Of a DNA stretch of 64,000 nucleotides, positions 35,225 through 44,354 are shown piece by piece. The translations under genes were made by a program, and so were the position numbers. Each line of letters opens with the position of its first letter. The first letter of the stretch is position 1. A model generated the notes under the pieces. That model was given only the letters and a program-made list of their open reading frames with translations, was not told the origin of the DNA and made no database searches. Source of the stretch: Glycocaulis profundi. Lineage in GTDB: Bacteria > Pseudomonadota > Alphaproteobacteria > Caulobacterales > Maricaulaceae. The stretch spans positions 114,049-178,048 of the forward strand of contig VJOU01000004.1 in NCBI GenBank assembly GCA_007050995.1, read 5' to 3'.

Positions 35225-37647
35225 TCGCCGTGCTCGGGCAGGAAGATCTCGCGCTTTCCCGCGTGGTCTGACGGCCCGATCATGCCCTCGTCCTCCATGC
35301 GCTCGATGAGCGAGGCGGCGCGGTTGTAGCCGATCTGCAGGCGGCGCTGGATGTAGCTGGTGGACGCCTTGCGGTCGCGGGCGACCACCGCGACGGCCTG
35401 GTCGAACAGGTCGTCGCCCGAACCGCCCTCCTCGCCGAACAGTCCGGCCATGCCGCCGTCCTCGTCGTCGATGTCCTCGGTGACCGCGTCGAGATATTCC
35501 GGCGCGCCCTGCTTTTTCAGGAAGGCGGCGACGTCCTCGACCTCGCTGTCGTCCACGAAGGGGCCGTGCAGGCGGCGGATGCGCCCGCCTCCGGCCATGA
35601 ACAGCAGGTCGCCCTGTCCCAGAAGCTGCTCGGCGCCCTGCTCGCCCAGAATGGTGCGCGAGTCGATCTTGGAGGTGACCTGATAGCTGATCCTTGTGGG
35701 GAAGTTGGCCTTGATGGTGCCGGTGATGACGTCCACCGAAGGGCGCTGGGTGGCCATGATCAGGTGGATGCCCGCCGCCCGGGCCATCTGGGCCAGACGC
35801 TGGACCGCGCCTTCGATGTCCTTGCCCGCGACCATCATCAGGTCGGCCATCTCGTCGATGACCACCACGATGAAGGGCATGGGATCGGGCTCGATGGTCT
35901 CGGTCTCGTAGAGCGGCTGGCCGGTCTCCTTGTCGAAACCGGTCTGCACGGTGCGTTCGAGCATCTCGCCCGCCTCGCGCGCGGCGGCGGCCTTCTCGTT
36001 GAAGCCCTTCATGTTGCGCACGCCGACCTTGGACATTTTCAGGTAGCGCGACTCCATCTCGCGCACGGTCCATTTCAGCGCCGTGACGGCCTTCCTGGGA
36101 TCGGTGACCACCGGGCTGAGCAGGTGGGGGATGCCGTCATAGACCGACAGCTCCAGCATCTTGGGGTCGATCATGATCATCCGGCACTCTTCGGGCGGCA
36201 GCCGGTAGAGCAGCGACAGGATCATGGCGTTGATGCCCACCGACTTGCCCGAGCCGGTGGTGCCCGCGATCAGCAGGTGGGGCATGCGCGCCAGATCGGC
36301 GGTGAAGGGCTCGCCGCCGATGGTCTCGCCCAGCGCCAGCGGCAGGTCGGCCTTGGCCTTTTCAAAGCCGGACGAGGACAGCAGCGCGCGCAGGAAGACG
36401 GTCTCGCGGGACTGGTTGGGCAGTTCGATGCCGATGGCGTTGCGCCCCGGCACGACCGAGACGCGGCAGGCCACCGCCGCCATGGACCGGGCGATGTCGT
36501 CGGCCAGATTGATGACCCGGCTGGTCTTCACGCCCGGCGCGGGCTCCAGCTCGTAGAGCGTGACCACCGGACCGGGGCGGACCTGCACGATCTCGCCCTT
36601 CACGCCGAAATCGGCCAGCACGCTGGACAGCAGCTCCGCGTTCTGGGCCAGCCCGTCGGGATCGACCGCGTCCTCGCGCGGAGTGGGGCGGGAAAGCAGG
36701 TCCAGCCGGGGCATCTCGAAGCCGCCGGTCTGGACGAAATCCAGGGCGCCCTGCGCCTCGCGGGCCTCGCGGTCGGAGGGTTTGGATTTGGCTTTCGGCG
36801 CGACCTTCACGGCGGGCTGAACACGCGGTTTGACCAGTTCGGGGGCCTTGCGCGGGGCGGCCTTCTCCCGTCTCGGAGCGGCGGCGCCGTCGGGCGCCTT
36901 GCGGCCCTTGAGGAAGCCGGGGGCGGTCTCGGCCCGGCCGTCGGGGACGACCAGCGTCTGGCCGTCGTCCTCGCCCAGCGGCAGGCGGGCGCGGATTTCG
37001 CGATACCCGCCGCGCAGCGTGGCCCAGACCATCGCCGCCGCCGCGCCTGCGGACGCCAGATCGCGGGTGTTGAGCCCGAAGCAGAAGAACACGCCGATCA
37101 CCGCGGCCAGCAGGCCGAAAGCGGCCGCGATCAGGCCTGCGCCGGGAATGCCCAGCCCGCTGAGGAAACCGGCGGAGGTCATCAGCAGGCGGTCGCCGAC
37201 CACCCCGCCCAGCCCGGCGCTGAACGGCCAGTTCATGGGCATGGGCAGCGCGCCCGCGGCCATCGCGAAGCCCGCCACGCCGATGACCGCGCACAGGGCG
37301 CGGAACACCACCACCGCGCCCGAGCGGGGCCGCGGCCCCTGGACGAGCAGGATCAGTCCCCAGCCGATCAGGGCCAGCGCCAGCCCGGCGCCCGCCCAGC
37401 CCAGCGTCTGAAGCAGGAGGTCGGCGGTCACCGCGCCCGGCTCGCCGGCGATGTTGCGCACCGGACCGGAGGTGGCCGCGTTCAGGCTGGGGTCGAGCGG
37501 GTGGTGGGTGAGCGCGCTCGCCAGCAGGAAACCGCCTGCGGCGGTCATCCCGGCGCCGATCAGGAGGGCGCGGGCGCGGGCGAAAAGCCCGGCCGGATAG
37601 GGCGCGAGCGGGGCGTCATGGGCGGGAATCGAAGCGGTGCGGGCCAT
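35221..37647 (-). CDS. ftsK: DNA translocase FtsK
   Basis: 808 residues. Pumps the chromosome termini through the septum and activates XerCD recombination. Four N-terminal membrane helices lie in the first ~190 residues, then a short linker ([11 protein letters not shown] ... K-V-A-P-K-A-K-S-K), the RecA-like motor with Walker [11 protein letters not shown] and Walker [12 protein letters not shown], and the winged-helix gamma domain ([19 protein letters not shown]) that reads KOPS. The linker is short, as usual in Alphaproteobacteria. Confidence 0.97.
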   Translation of the reverse strand: MARTASIPAHDAPLAPYPAGLFARARALLIGAGMTAAGGFLLASALTHHPLDPSLNAATSGPVRNIAGEPGAVTADLLLQTLGWAGAGLALALIGWGLILLVQGPRPRSGAVVVFRALCAVIGVAGFAMAAGALPMPMNWPFSAGLGGVVGDRLLMTSAGFLSGLGIPGAGLIAAAFGLLAAVIGVFFCFGLNTRDLASAGAAAAMVWATLRGGYREIRARLPLGEDDGQTLVVPDGRAETAPGFLKGRKAPDGAAAPRREKAAPRKAPELVKPRVQPAVKVAPKAKSKPSDREAREAQGALDFVQTGGFEMPRLDLLSRPTPREDAVDPDGLAQNAELLSSVLADFGVKGEIVQVRPGPVVTLYELEPAPGVKTSRVINLADDIARSMAAVACRVSVVPGRNAIGIELPNQSRETVFLRALLSSSGFEKAKADLPLALGETIGGEPFTADLARMPHLLIAGTTGSGKSVGINAMILSLLYRLPPEECRMIMIDPKMLELSVYDGIPHLLSPVVTDPRKAVTALKWTVREMESRYLKMSKVGVRNMKGFNEKAAAAREAGEMLERTVQTGFDKETGQPLYETETIEPDPMPFIVVVIDEMADLMMVAGKDIEGAVQRLAQMARAAGIHLIMATQRPSVDVITGTIKANFPTRISYQVTSKIDSRTILGEQGAEQLLGQGDLLFMAGGGRIRRLHGPFVDDSEVEDVAAFLKKQGAPEYLDAVTEDIDDEDGGMAGLFGEEGGSGDDLFDQAVAVVARDRKASTSYIQRRLQIGYNRAASLIERMEDEGMIGPSDHAGKREIFLPEHGD

Positions 37648-37681
37648 GGCCCCGACACTGGCCGGAAAACGGTTCCCGCGC

Positions 37682-37699
37682 GGTTAACGCGGGTTAACC
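37682..37699. promoter_or_regulatory. CtrA-like palindrome in front of ftsK
   Basis: GGTTAA-CGCGGG-TTAACC, 35 bases before the ftsK start. The half-sites TTAA/TTAAC match CtrA sites but are six, not seven, bases apart, so binding is doubtful. It could serve another palindrome-binding regulator. Confidence 0.3.
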
Positions 37700-37722
37700 A
37701 ATGCCGCCCCGATGTCAGCGCC

Positions 37723-38574
37723 TCAGTCGGTGTCCGCGCCCAGCTCGCGCGAGCGGCGTTCGGCGGCGGCCACCGCGTTGCGGACCAGGGCGGGCAGCGC
37801 GCCGGGGGCCATCAGCACGTCCAGCGCGGCCTGGGTGGTGCCCTTGGGCGAGGTGACGGCCTTGCGCAGCGCGGCGGCGTCCGCCGTGCCGTTCTTCAGC
37901 CCGTCCTCGAGCAGCGCGCCCGCGCCCGCGACCGTGGCGACCGCCAGGCGTTCGGCCAGATCGGCGGGCAGGCCCTCGGCCTCGCCCGCTTTCGCCAGCG
38001 CCTCGCAGAACAGGAAGACATAGGCGGGACCGGAGCCCGAGACGCCGGTGGCGGCGTCCATCAGGCGCTCCTCGTCCAGCCATTCGACCGGGCCGGTGAC
38101 CCCGGCCAGATCTTCGGCCGCCTTGCGGTTTTCAGGAATGTCGCCCGCCGCGTTGGCGACCGCGACATTGATGCCCTTGCCGATCGAGCCGGGGGTGTTG
38201 GGCATGACCCGGATGACCGGGCGGCCGGGGAAGACCCGGCCCAGCGCCGTCAGGCCCGTGCCCGCCAGCACCGAAATGATCAGCGCGTCCTCGCGCACGA
38301 CCTCGGACAGCGCCGGGGCGATTTTCGGGAAGACCTGCGGCTTGACCGCGACGACCACCCGGCCGACCTCGGCGGCGGTCTTCGCGTCCAGCGTCTCGAC
38401 CACTTTCAGATTGTAGCGGTCCACCAGCGGGCGGGCGCTGTCGCTGACCCGGGGGCAGACCAGGATGAGGTCCTCGGGCGGCAGGGCGTTGCGCTCCGCG
38501 CCCAGCCAGCCGGCCGCCATGGCCGAACCCATGCGGCCCGCGCCGACCAGCGCGACCTTGTTTCGCGATGCCAT
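37723..38574 (-). CDS. proC: Pyrroline-5-carboxylate reductase
   Basis: 283 residues. Last step of proline synthesis, reducing pyrroline-5-carboxylate with NAD(P)H. The Rossmann start V-A-L-V-G-A-G-R-M-G-S-A-M is at about residues 7-19, V-V-V-A-V-K-P-Q appears mid-domain, R-V-M-P-N-T-P follows, and the C-terminal signature is G-V-S-G-S-G-P-A-Y-V-F ... A-V-T-S-P-K-G-T-T-Q-A-A-L. The ATG at 38574 is 14 bases after the ybjN-like stop, so the two are probably cotranscribed. Confidence 0.96.
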   Translation of the reverse strand: MASRNKVALVGAGRMGSAMAAGWLGAERNALPPEDLILVCPRVSDSARPLVDRYNLKVVETLDAKTAAEVGRVVVAVKPQVFPKIAPALSEVVREDALIISVLAGTGLTALGRVFPGRPVIRVMPNTPGSIGKGINVAVANAAGDIPENRKAAEDLAGVTGPVEWLDEERLMDAATGVSGSGPAYVFLFCEALAKAGEAEGLPADLAERLAVATVAGAGALLEDGLKNGTADAAALRKAVTSPKGTTQAALDVLMAPGALPALVRNAVAAAERRSRELGADTD

Positions 38575-38588
38575 CGCCTTGTCCTCGC

Positions 38589-39086
38589 TCAGGCTTCTCC
38601 GACCGTGTCGAACATGGAGGCGGCCACGGCCTCTTCCACGTTCTTGCCGCCCCACATCATGTACTGGAAGGCCGGATACATGCGCTCGCCGGCCTCCTTG
38701 GCCGCGAGGATGAGCGAGATCGCCTGCGCGGGCGAGACGTTCTCGCCGCCGGGGCAGGTGATGGCGTGGCGGAAGACGATGGAGCCGTCATCGGCCCAGA
38801 TGTCGAAATGGCCCAGCCACAGCCGCTCGTTCAGGCGCGCGACCAGCTGGCAGGCGTCCTTGTAGCGGTTCTCCGGCACTTTCAGCTCGAGGCTCGCGCA
38901 GATGTGCAGGGCGTCCAGCTCGGGCCGCCAGGCGAACCAGATCTGGTGGTCGCGCCAGTCGCCCGGCACGGCGAGGTGAATCTCCCCGTCATCGCGCTCG
39001 TAGGCGTATTGTTCGGCGATCACCGCCTGCTCGATGGATTCGAGCGGATCGGCGTGCACCAGAAGGGTTTCGGTTCCGAGTTCCAT
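38589..39086 (-). CDS. YbjN-domain protein
   Basis: 165 residues, soluble. It matches the alphaproteobacterial YbjN-domain proteins: E-S-I-E-Q-A-V-I-A-E-Q-Y-A-Y-E, G-D-W-R-D-H-Q-I-W-F-A-W-R, L-Q/H-I-C-A-S-L-E-L-K-V-P and W-L-G-H-F-D-I-W. The fold is a type III secretion chaperone-like alpha-beta sandwich. Its exact role is unknown; the gene is nearly always upstream of proC in this group. Confidence 0.88.
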   Translation of the reverse strand: MELGTETLLVHADPLESIEQAVIAEQYAYERDDGEIHLAVPGDWRDHQIWFAWRPELDALHICASLELKVPENRYKDACQLVARLNERLWLGHFDIWADDGSIVFRHAITCPGGENVSPAQAISLILAAKEAGERMYPAFQYMMWGGKNVEEAVAASMFDTVGEA

Positions 39087-39190
39087 GGATGCCTCCCTCA
39101 GAGGCGCCAGCGCCTCGCCGCCATGACACGACCGTAAGCAGGTCCGCGCAGGCGGCGCAACAGGCGGCGATTACAGCGCCTTTAAGGCTT

Positions 39191-39496
39191 TCAGTTGGAA
39201 GACTTTTTCGCCGCGGGTTTCTTCGCGGCGGGCTTGGCGGCCGCCCGTGCGGGGGCCGGTTTCGCCTCCAGCGCGTCGATCCGCGCCTTCAGTGATTCGT
39301 TTTCCTCGCGCAGCGCCATCGCGATGGCGCGCACCGACTCGAACTCCTCGCGGGAGACGAGATCGAGCTCGGCCGCCATCTTCTCGGCCTGGGCGCGGAA
39401 CACAGAGCGGACCTCCTCGCCGGTGGCCTGCGCGGCGCTGAACGCGTCCGTCATCAGGTCCGCGAAATCGGCGAAAAGGGGGCTGCGTGACTGCAT
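39191..39496 (-). CDS. UbiK/BMFP-type accessory protein
   Basis: 101 residues. Residues 1-80 form an amphipathic helix followed by a coiled coil (S-R-E-E-F-E-S-V-R-A-I-A-M-A-L-R-E-E-N-E-S-L), the plan of the UbiK/BMFP (DUF526) family, membrane fusion and ubiquinone-complex accessory proteins. The C-terminus is an Ala/Lys/Pro-rich tail (A-A-K-P-A-A-K-K-P), which is low-complexity. The frame extends much further upstream, but this ATG gives the family-like start M-Q-S-R-S-P-L-F-A-D. It is divergent from lgt (gap 90 bases). Confidence 0.85.
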   Translation of the reverse strand: MQSRSPLFADFADLMTDAFSAAQATGEEVRSVFRAQAEKMAAELDLVSREEFESVRAIAMALREENESLKARIDALEAKPAPARAAAKPAAKKPAAKKSSN

Positions 39497-39586
39497 GACA
39501 AGTCCGTCCGCTCTGATATAGACCCCCATATACGCCTTCGCCCGCCGCGCAGCAACGCGCGCGCCCAGCCCACCGGAGACCGCCCC

Positions 39587-40483
39587 ATGCAGATGTGCCC
39601 GGCCAGCTTCGACATGATCGATCCGGTCATCTTCTCCATCGGCTGGTTCGAGCTGCGCTGGTACGCGCTGGCCTATATCGCGGGCGTGTTCGCGGGGCTG
39701 GCCTACGTGGTCTGGCTGGTCCGCCGCCCCGGCCTGTGGACGACCCATCCCGACCCCAAGGGCGCGCCGCTGGGCCGGGCCTATGTCGAGGACCTGGTGC
39801 TGTGGGTGATGGTGGGCATCATCGCGGGCGGGCGGCTGGGCTATGTGCTGTTCTATCAGACCAGTTCGCTGTGGGAGCGGCCTCTGTGGGTGGTCACGGG
39901 CATCACCGAAGGGGGCATGAGCTTCCATGGCGGCATGATCGGCGTGGCGCTGGCCCTGCTGCTGACCGCGCGGGCGCACAAAATGCCGATCCTGCGCACC
40001 GCGGACGCGGTGGCGGTGGTCACGCCCATCGGCCTGATGCTGGGCCGGCTGGCGAACTTCATCAACGGCGAGCTGTGGGGGCGGCCCGCGCCGGACCTGC
40101 CCTGGGCGATGACCTTCGCCGCCGACCCGCTGTGCCTGGAGCGCCATCCCAGCCAGCTCTATCAGGCCGGGCTGGAGGGCTTCGCCCTGCTGGTGGTCCT
40201 GGCCGTGGCGGTGTTCGCCTTCCGCGCGCTGTCCCGGCCCGGCCTGGCGACGGGCATCTTCCTGGCCGGCTATGGCGTGTTCCGCGCCTTCGCGGAGGTG
40301 TTCCGCGAGCCCGACACCCAGATGCCCGAGGCGCTGCAGGGATACGTCACCATGGGCATGGTGCTGTGCATCCCGATGATCGTCGCGGGCGGCTATCTGA
40401 TCTGGCGGGCGCTCAAACGGCCCGCCGACGACCAGCCGGGCGTGGAGCCGGGCTTCGATCCGCGGGTGAAGGACGCCTCGTGA
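39587..40483 (+). CDS. lgt: Prolipoprotein diacylglyceryl transferase
   Basis: 298 residues with seven membrane helices. Lgt attaches diacylglycerol to the lipobox cysteine, the first step of lipoprotein maturation. Typical segments are R-W-Y-A-L-A-Y-I-A-G near the start, I-A-G-G-R-L-G-Y-V-L-F-Y, G-M-S-F-H-G-G-M-I-G, the family signature G-R-L-A-N-F-I-N-G-E-L-W-G-R, and R-H-P-S-Q-L-Y-Q. It would serve the several lipoproteins of this window. It overlaps the next gene by four bases (GTGA). Confidence 0.97.
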   Translation: MQMCPASFDMIDPVIFSIGWFELRWYALAYIAGVFAGLAYVVWLVRRPGLWTTHPDPKGAPLGRAYVEDLVLWVMVGIIAGGRLGYVLFYQTSSLWERPLWVVTGITEGGMSFHGGMIGVALALLLTARAHKMPILRTADAVAVVTPIGLMLGRLANFINGELWGRPAPDLPWAMTFAADPLCLERHPSQLYQAGLEGFALLVVLAVAVFAFRALSRPGLATGIFLAGYGVFRAFAEVFREPDTQMPEALQGYVTMGMVLCIPMIVAGGYLIWRALKRPADDQPGVEPGFDPRVKDAS

Positions 40484-41598
40484 CCGAAGAGGCCGCCCCG
40501 TCGCAACGCATCGCCGCGGCCCTGCGCGAGCGGATCGCGCGGGAGGGCGCCATCCCCCTGCCCGTCTTCATGATAGAGGCGCTGTTCGATCCGGTGGCGG
40601 GGTACTACGCCACCAAGGACCCGATCGGGGCGGGGGCGGATTTCATCACCGCGCCGGAAATCAGCCAGATGTTCGGCGAGCTGCTGGGCCTGTGGGCGGC
40701 GGAGGCCTGGGCGGGGCTGGGCGCGCCCTCGCCCGTCCAGCTCATCGAGCTGGGGCCGGGCAAGGGCACGATGATGGCCGACATGCTGCGCGCGGGCCGC
40801 GCGGCGACGGGCTTCACCGAGGCGGCCCGCGTCACCCTGATCGAAGCCAGCGCGGCGCTGAAGATGGTGCAGGCCAAGACCCTGGCCGCCAGCACGGCGT
40901 CGCTGGGCTGGGCGGACGGGCTTGAGCGCGCAGCCCCCGGCCCCGCCCTGATCTTCGGCAACGAGTTTCTCGACTGCCTGCCCGTGCGGCAGGCGGTCAA
41001 GGCCGAGGGGCGCTGGCGCGAGCGCTGCGTCGCCCTCGACCCCGAAGCCCCCGAGCGCTTCGCCTTCGTGCTGGGGCCGGTGCTGACGGACGAGGATTTC
41101 ATCCCCGAGACGCTGCGGGACGCGCCGGACGGGTCGCTGGCGGAGATGCGGCCGGGCGATCTTCAGGTCGTCGACGCGCTGGCCGCGCGCTTCGCCCGCC
41201 ATCCCGGCCACGCCCTGTTCATCGATTACGGCCCCGCCAAGCCCGAGCCCGGCGACACGCTGCAGGCGATCCGGGCGCACGAGAAGGTCGATCCGCTGGA
41301 CGCGCCGGGCACGGCGGACCTGACCGCGCGGGTGGATTTCGGCACGCTGGCCAGGGCGGCGAGCCTCGCGGGCCTGCAGGTGCATGGTCCGAAGCCGCAG
41401 GGCGCGTTCCTGACGGGGCTGGGGATCGAGCAGCGCGCGGCCATGCTGGCGCGCGCCCGGCCCGAGGCGCGCGAACGGATCGCACGCCAGCTTCACCGCC
41501 TGACGGCCGCAGACGAGATGGGCGATCTGTTCAAGGCGATCTGCCTGTCCAGTCCCGGCGCGCCGCCCCCGCCTGGACTTGATCCGTGGACGGCCTAG
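40480..41598 (+). CDS. MidA/NDUFAF7-like SAM-dependent methyltransferase
   Basis: 372 residues, GTG start overlapping the lgt stop. It belongs to the family of the mitochondrial complex I assembly arginine methyltransferase MidA/NDUFAF7: G-Y-Y-A-T-K-D-P-I-G-A-G-A-D-F-I-T-A-P-E-I-S-Q-M-F-G-E, L-I-E-L-G-P-G-K-G-T-M-M, and I-F-G-N-E-F-L-D-C-L-P-V-R-Q. The pair lgt plus this methyltransferase is common in Alphaproteobacteria. In mitochondria the substrate is a subunit of complex I; whether that holds here is inference. Confidence 0.9.
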   Translation: MTEEAAPSQRIAAALRERIAREGAIPLPVFMIEALFDPVAGYYATKDPIGAGADFITAPEISQMFGELLGLWAAEAWAGLGAPSPVQLIELGPGKGTMMADMLRAGRAATGFTEAARVTLIEASAALKMVQAKTLAASTASLGWADGLERAAPGPALIFGNEFLDCLPVRQAVKAEGRWRERCVALDPEAPERFAFVLGPVLTDEDFIPETLRDAPDGSLAEMRPGDLQVVDALAARFARHPGHALFIDYGPAKPEPGDTLQAIRAHEKVDPLDAPGTADLTARVDFGTLARAASLAGLQVHGPKPQGAFLTGLGIEQRAAMLARARPEARERIARQLHRLTAADEMGDLFKAICLSSPGAPPPPGLDPWTA

Positions 41599-41689
41599 TG
41601 TCACCGCGCACCGCGAGCGGCGCCTTCCCGCCCCGCGCATGCTCTGCTAAGAGGCCGGACGCCCAATGACAGACGCGGGGACCCAGCCG

Positions 41690-42616
41690 ATGAAGCTCAT
41701 GTGCGGAAACGCCAACCGTCCGCTGGCGAAAGCCATAGCCGACTATCTGGACGCCCCGCTGTCGAACGTGGAGATCCAGACCTTCGCGGACGGCGAGGTC
41801 TTCGTGCGCATCGACGAGAACATGCGCGGCGAGGACGTCTTCATCATCCAGTCCACCTCCAAGCCCGCCAACGACCATCTGATGGAACTGCTCATCATGA
41901 TGGACGCCCTGTCGCGGGCCAGCGCGGCGCGGATCACCGCGGTCATTCCGTATTTCGGCTATGCCCGGCAGGACCGGAAGACGGGGGGCCGCACGCCGAT
42001 CACCGCCAAGCTGGTCGCCAACCTGATCGCCAAGGCGGGCGCGGACCGGGTGCTGACCGTCGACCTGCACGCGGGCCAGATCCAGGGCTTCTTCGACATC
42101 CCCACCGACAACCTGTTCGCCACCCCGGTGACCGAGCAGGACATCCGCCGCAACTACAACACCGAAGACCTGATGATCGTCAGCCCCGACGTGGGCGGGG
42201 TGGTGCGCGCGCGCGCGCTGGCCCAGCGGCTGGGCGCGGACATCGCCATCGTCGACAAGCGCCGCCCGCGGGCGGGCGTGGCCGAGGTGATGAACATCAT
42301 CGGCGAGGTCGAGGGACGGCGCTGCATCATCTATGACGACATCATCGATTCAGGCGGCACGCTGTGCAACGCGGCGGTGGCCCTCAAGGAGCACGGCGCG
42401 GCCGAAGTCAGCGCCTACATCACCCACGGCGTGCTGTCGGGCAAGGCGGTGGAGCGGATCCGCGATTCGGTCCTGAAAGAGCTGGTGGTCACCGATTCCA
42501 TCGACGCGACGGGCAAGGCGGGCGGAAAGATCCGCGCCATCCCCATCGCCCCCCTGCTGGGCGAGGCCATCCGCCGGATCGCCAACGACGAGTCCGTGTC
42601 CAAGCTGTTCGACTAG
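41690..42616 (+). CDS. prs: Ribose-phosphate pyrophosphokinase
   Basis: 308 residues. Makes PRPP from ribose-5-phosphate and ATP for nucleotide, histidine and tryptophan synthesis. Class I PRPP synthase motifs: F-A-D-G-E-V-F-V-R near residue 34, [21 protein letters not shown] and the PRPP loop [13 protein letters not shown] chose [10 protein letters not shown] at 41690 because it matches the family N-terminus and has GGGGA eight bases upstream; an in-frame ATG at 41666 is the alternative. Its 3' end, from GTGTCCAAGC through the stop, is duplicated at 43424. Confidence 0.97.
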   Translation: MKLMCGNANRPLAKAIADYLDAPLSNVEIQTFADGEVFVRIDENMRGEDVFIIQSTSKPANDHLMELLIMMDALSRASAARITAVIPYFGYARQDRKTGGRTPITAKLVANLIAKAGADRVLTVDLHAGQIQGFFDIPTDNLFATPVTEQDIRRNYNTEDLMIVSPDVGGVVRARALAQRLGADIAIVDKRRPRAGVAEVMNIIGEVEGRRCIIYDDIIDSGGTLCNAAVALKEHGAAEVSAYITHGVLSGKAVERIRDSVLKELVVTDSIDATGKAGGKIRAIPIAPLLGEAIRRIANDESVSKLFD

Positions 42617-42636
42617 GGCGCGTACGCCTGCGGGCG
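42596..42636 (+). repeat. prs 3'-end direct repeat, original copy
   Basis: 41 bases starting GTGTCCAAGCTGTTCGACTA that cover the last prs codons (V-S-K-L-F-D, stop) and 20 bases beyond. Identical to 43424-43464 except for T/G at one position (GCGTACG against GCGGACG). Confidence 0.9.
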
Positions 42637-42715
42637 AGGGACGCTAAATCACCCCCCAAGCCTAGACAATCAAAAGCCAAAAAGCCTTTCGCCCGGAAAA
42701 CAAGAAAAGCAGCAG

Positions 42716-43219
42716 TCATTGTGTTTCAGGAAGCAGATCGTCATCGCTGACCGATCCGCACGAAGGAGGCTCATCATTCACCTGATAGCCAGAGGCAAGC
42801 AGTCTTTGTTTTATCTCTAATCGAATTCTTTCGGCAGCACTGACACCAAAAACAGGCGGAGCCCCGATACCAACGATAGGCAAACGAAATCTAAGAGATA
42901 CAACATACCACGAAGCACCTTCCCCATATTGAGCCAATATACCACATTGCGGATTTTCATATTGGCTGAACGGCTGGTTGACGACCCAAACTTTCAGAAA
43001 AGATTTTCTTGCCTCAAGGACATTCAGGACCTCACCTTCGTCGCTAATTGCTTGACCAACACCCGGCGTCATGCCCTCTTTTGAGGTCACCATCAAAACT
43101 TCCTCGGCAAAATCTGCGAAGCCGTTCGTCGGCACCACGACATACATGTTCATGCCAGATTGCTCTTGACCACACGCGCTGAGAACGACTGACAAGAGCA
43201 GAATCCAGTAGCGATGCAT
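42716..43219 (-). CDS. Predicted lipoprotein of unknown function (accessory gene 1)
   Basis: 167 residues. A lipoprotein signal M-H-R-Y-W-I-L-L-L-S-V-V-L-S-A-C (lipobox L-S-A-C, Cys ~16) is followed by G-Q-E-Q-S-G. The mature part has no recognised domain; it contains four Cys (G-I-L in P-Q-C-G, P-S-C-G) and a mixed alpha/beta pattern. Base composition is clearly lower than neighbours (27 of 60 G/C at 42781-42840). The frame begins at 43234 but the lipoprotein signal starts at 43219. It sits on the strand opposite to prs and rplY. Immunity-like role is possible from the Rhs remnants nearby, but this is speculation. Confidence 0.6.
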   Translation of the reverse strand: MHRYWILLLSVVLSACGQEQSGMNMYVVVPTNGFADFAEEVLMVTSKEGMTPGVGQAISDEGEVLNVLEARKSFLKVWVVNQPFSQYENPQCGILAQYGEGASWYVVSLRFRLPIVGIGAPPVFGVSAAERIRLEIKQRLLASGYQVNDEPPSCGSVSDDDLLPETQ

Positions 43220-43263
43220 GTCTGTGCGCCCCAAAGCTTTGACCTAATGTCACTCTACCCATG

Positions 43264-43430
43264 CGCGATCGGAGAGAACAGGTTTGGGTGAGCGACGGCG
43301 GCGCAACAACGCGCCCGAGACACTGCACTCCCCCGTTCAGATCGGCCCGCCGCAGAGCAAGCGCCTCGCCGTCCTCGGCCTGAGCGAGGCGCCAATGGCC
43401 CACGCCCCACCTGCGCGGGCACTGTGTCCA
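43264..43430 (-). pseudogene. Decayed repeat 1, possible Rhs-core remnant
   Basis: Read on the minus strand, this stretch aligns by eye with 44107-44230: both begin ACAGTGCCCGCGCAGGTGGGG and both reach GGAGTGCAG, with scattered indels between. It lacks the clear Rhs peptide seen in the second copy, so its Rhs origin is inferred from the alignment only. No intact frame. Confidence 0.4.
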
Positions 43431-43464
43431 AGCTGTTCGACTAGGGCGCGGACGCCTGCGGGCG
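43424..43464 (+). repeat. prs 3'-end direct repeat, duplicated copy
   Basis: A second copy of the end of prs (40 of 41 bases identical to 42596-42636) with no prs gene before it. At its left edge the sequence joins the end of the decayed repeat through a shared GT (GGGCACTGTGTCC), which looks like a tandem-duplication junction. Confidence 0.9.
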
Positions 43465-43508
43465 TGCTGCCAAGACGGGGCGAGGCTCAGCGGATAGGTC
43501 CGCAGCTA

Positions 43509-43922
43509 CTACTCGGCCGCGCAAATAACCTCAGGCGAGGATCTTGGATTTTCCACGTAATTTCGTGTGAAATCATTTGATTTCGGAGAGTAAATCATAA
43601 CGATTGAATCTATTTCATTTTCTTTATAATCATCTGTAATAAATATCACAACAATCTCACTTGAAACAAAATTATATAAAGCGCTACTGCACGCATCGCT
43701 ACTTGATAATAATATCTCGGCATTGGTTAAATACGAGCCAACCCAGAATTTTTCAGAATGGCTCCTCAGAACACCTCTTAGACCTGCCTCATCTCTTTCG
43801 AATCTCGGATGTTGGTCATGCAAGTTCTCAACTGAGACGTCATATCCGAGCTTTTGACCGCATGAAGCAAGCAGCACAGCGAACGCAACAGCAACAACAT
43901 TCATACGATTTAAGAAACGCAT
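43509..43922 (-). CDS. Predicted lipoprotein of unknown function (accessory gene 2), very AT-rich
   Basis: 137 residues. Signal M-R-F-L-N-R-M-N-V-V-A-V-A-F-A-V-L-L-A-S-C ends in a lipobox (L-A-S-C), followed by G-Q-K-L-G-Y. The mature part has no recognised domain. Composition is extreme for this chromosome: 12 G/C of 60 at 43621-43680. GGAG lies eight bases before the ATG at 43922. The frame continues upstream to 44024 but that part reads as Rhs remnant in another phase. Shares only size, lipobox and position with accessory gene 1; no sequence similarity seen. Foreign origin is likely. Confidence 0.55.
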   Translation of the reverse strand: MRFLNRMNVVAVAFAVLLASCGQKLGYDVSVENLHDQHPRFERDEAGLRGVLRSHSEKFWVGSYLTNAEILLSSSDACSSALYNFVSSEIVVIFITDDYKENEIDSIVMIYSPKSNDFTRNYVENPRSSPEVICAAE

Positions 43923-44230
43923 CCGATGCACTCCATCTAAATACGATGCGCATTGCAGGAGCCCCGCCTGCTCGCAACAGGTGTCGAATTGGGACCACCC
44001 CGCTGCTGTCAGTCTTGCCCACAATCGTACCCTGCTCGTCCGACACTAGCCAGCGCTGGTCGTAGTGCTCGTCACGCATAGCGCGTCAGACGGCCTTGCC
44101 CTTCGCAGCAGCACGTTCTAAGCGCTGCACTCCGCGATCAAGACCGGCCCCATAGCAAGGCCAACGCATCGTCGCGCCCGCCCGGCGCAGGATGATGATC
44201 GCCACGCCCCCACCTGCGCGGGCACTGTTG
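43923..44230 (-). pseudogene. Remnant of an Rhs-core gene
   Basis: On the minus strand, codons from 44079 down read M-R-D-E-H-Y-D-Q-R-W-L-V-S-D-E-Q-G-T-I-V-G-K-T-D-S-S-G, which has the R-W-L-x-x-D-E-x-G-x-I-x-x-x-T-x-x-x-G cadence of the Rhs/YD-repeat core before the toxin tip. Upstream, in shifted frames, CGACGATGCGTTGGCC and GGGGCCGGTCT look like the A-D-D-A-L-V-W-Y-E-G-A-G-L segment of the same core. Stops and frame changes show it is not functional. The remnant ends at the start of accessory gene 2, the usual place of an Rhs immunity gene. Confidence 0.45.
44203..44228 (+). repeat. Shared sequence CACGCCCC..CACCTGCGCGGGCACTGT, copy 2
   Basis: Nearly identical to 43401-43425 (one extra C). 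It is the best-preserved part of the diverged repeat behind each accessory gene, and its edge is the duplication junction in copy 1. Confidence 0.75.
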
Positions 44231-44354
44231 CGCGGCTCCGTCTTATCGGGTATTAGCCGCCGCTCGAAATCGCGACGGCTCGGCCCGGCGCGGCATCGGG
44301 CGCCGCCACGGGGCGGCGCTCGTGTTTCAAACGGATTTTGCAAGGACCGGATCG

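Noticed and set aside
43840..44079. 79-residue frame with a Cys-rich tail as a small protein
   Set aside because: Its first 27 codons read as an Rhs-core remnant, and the Cys run comes from reading the signal-peptide region of accessory gene 2 in another phase.
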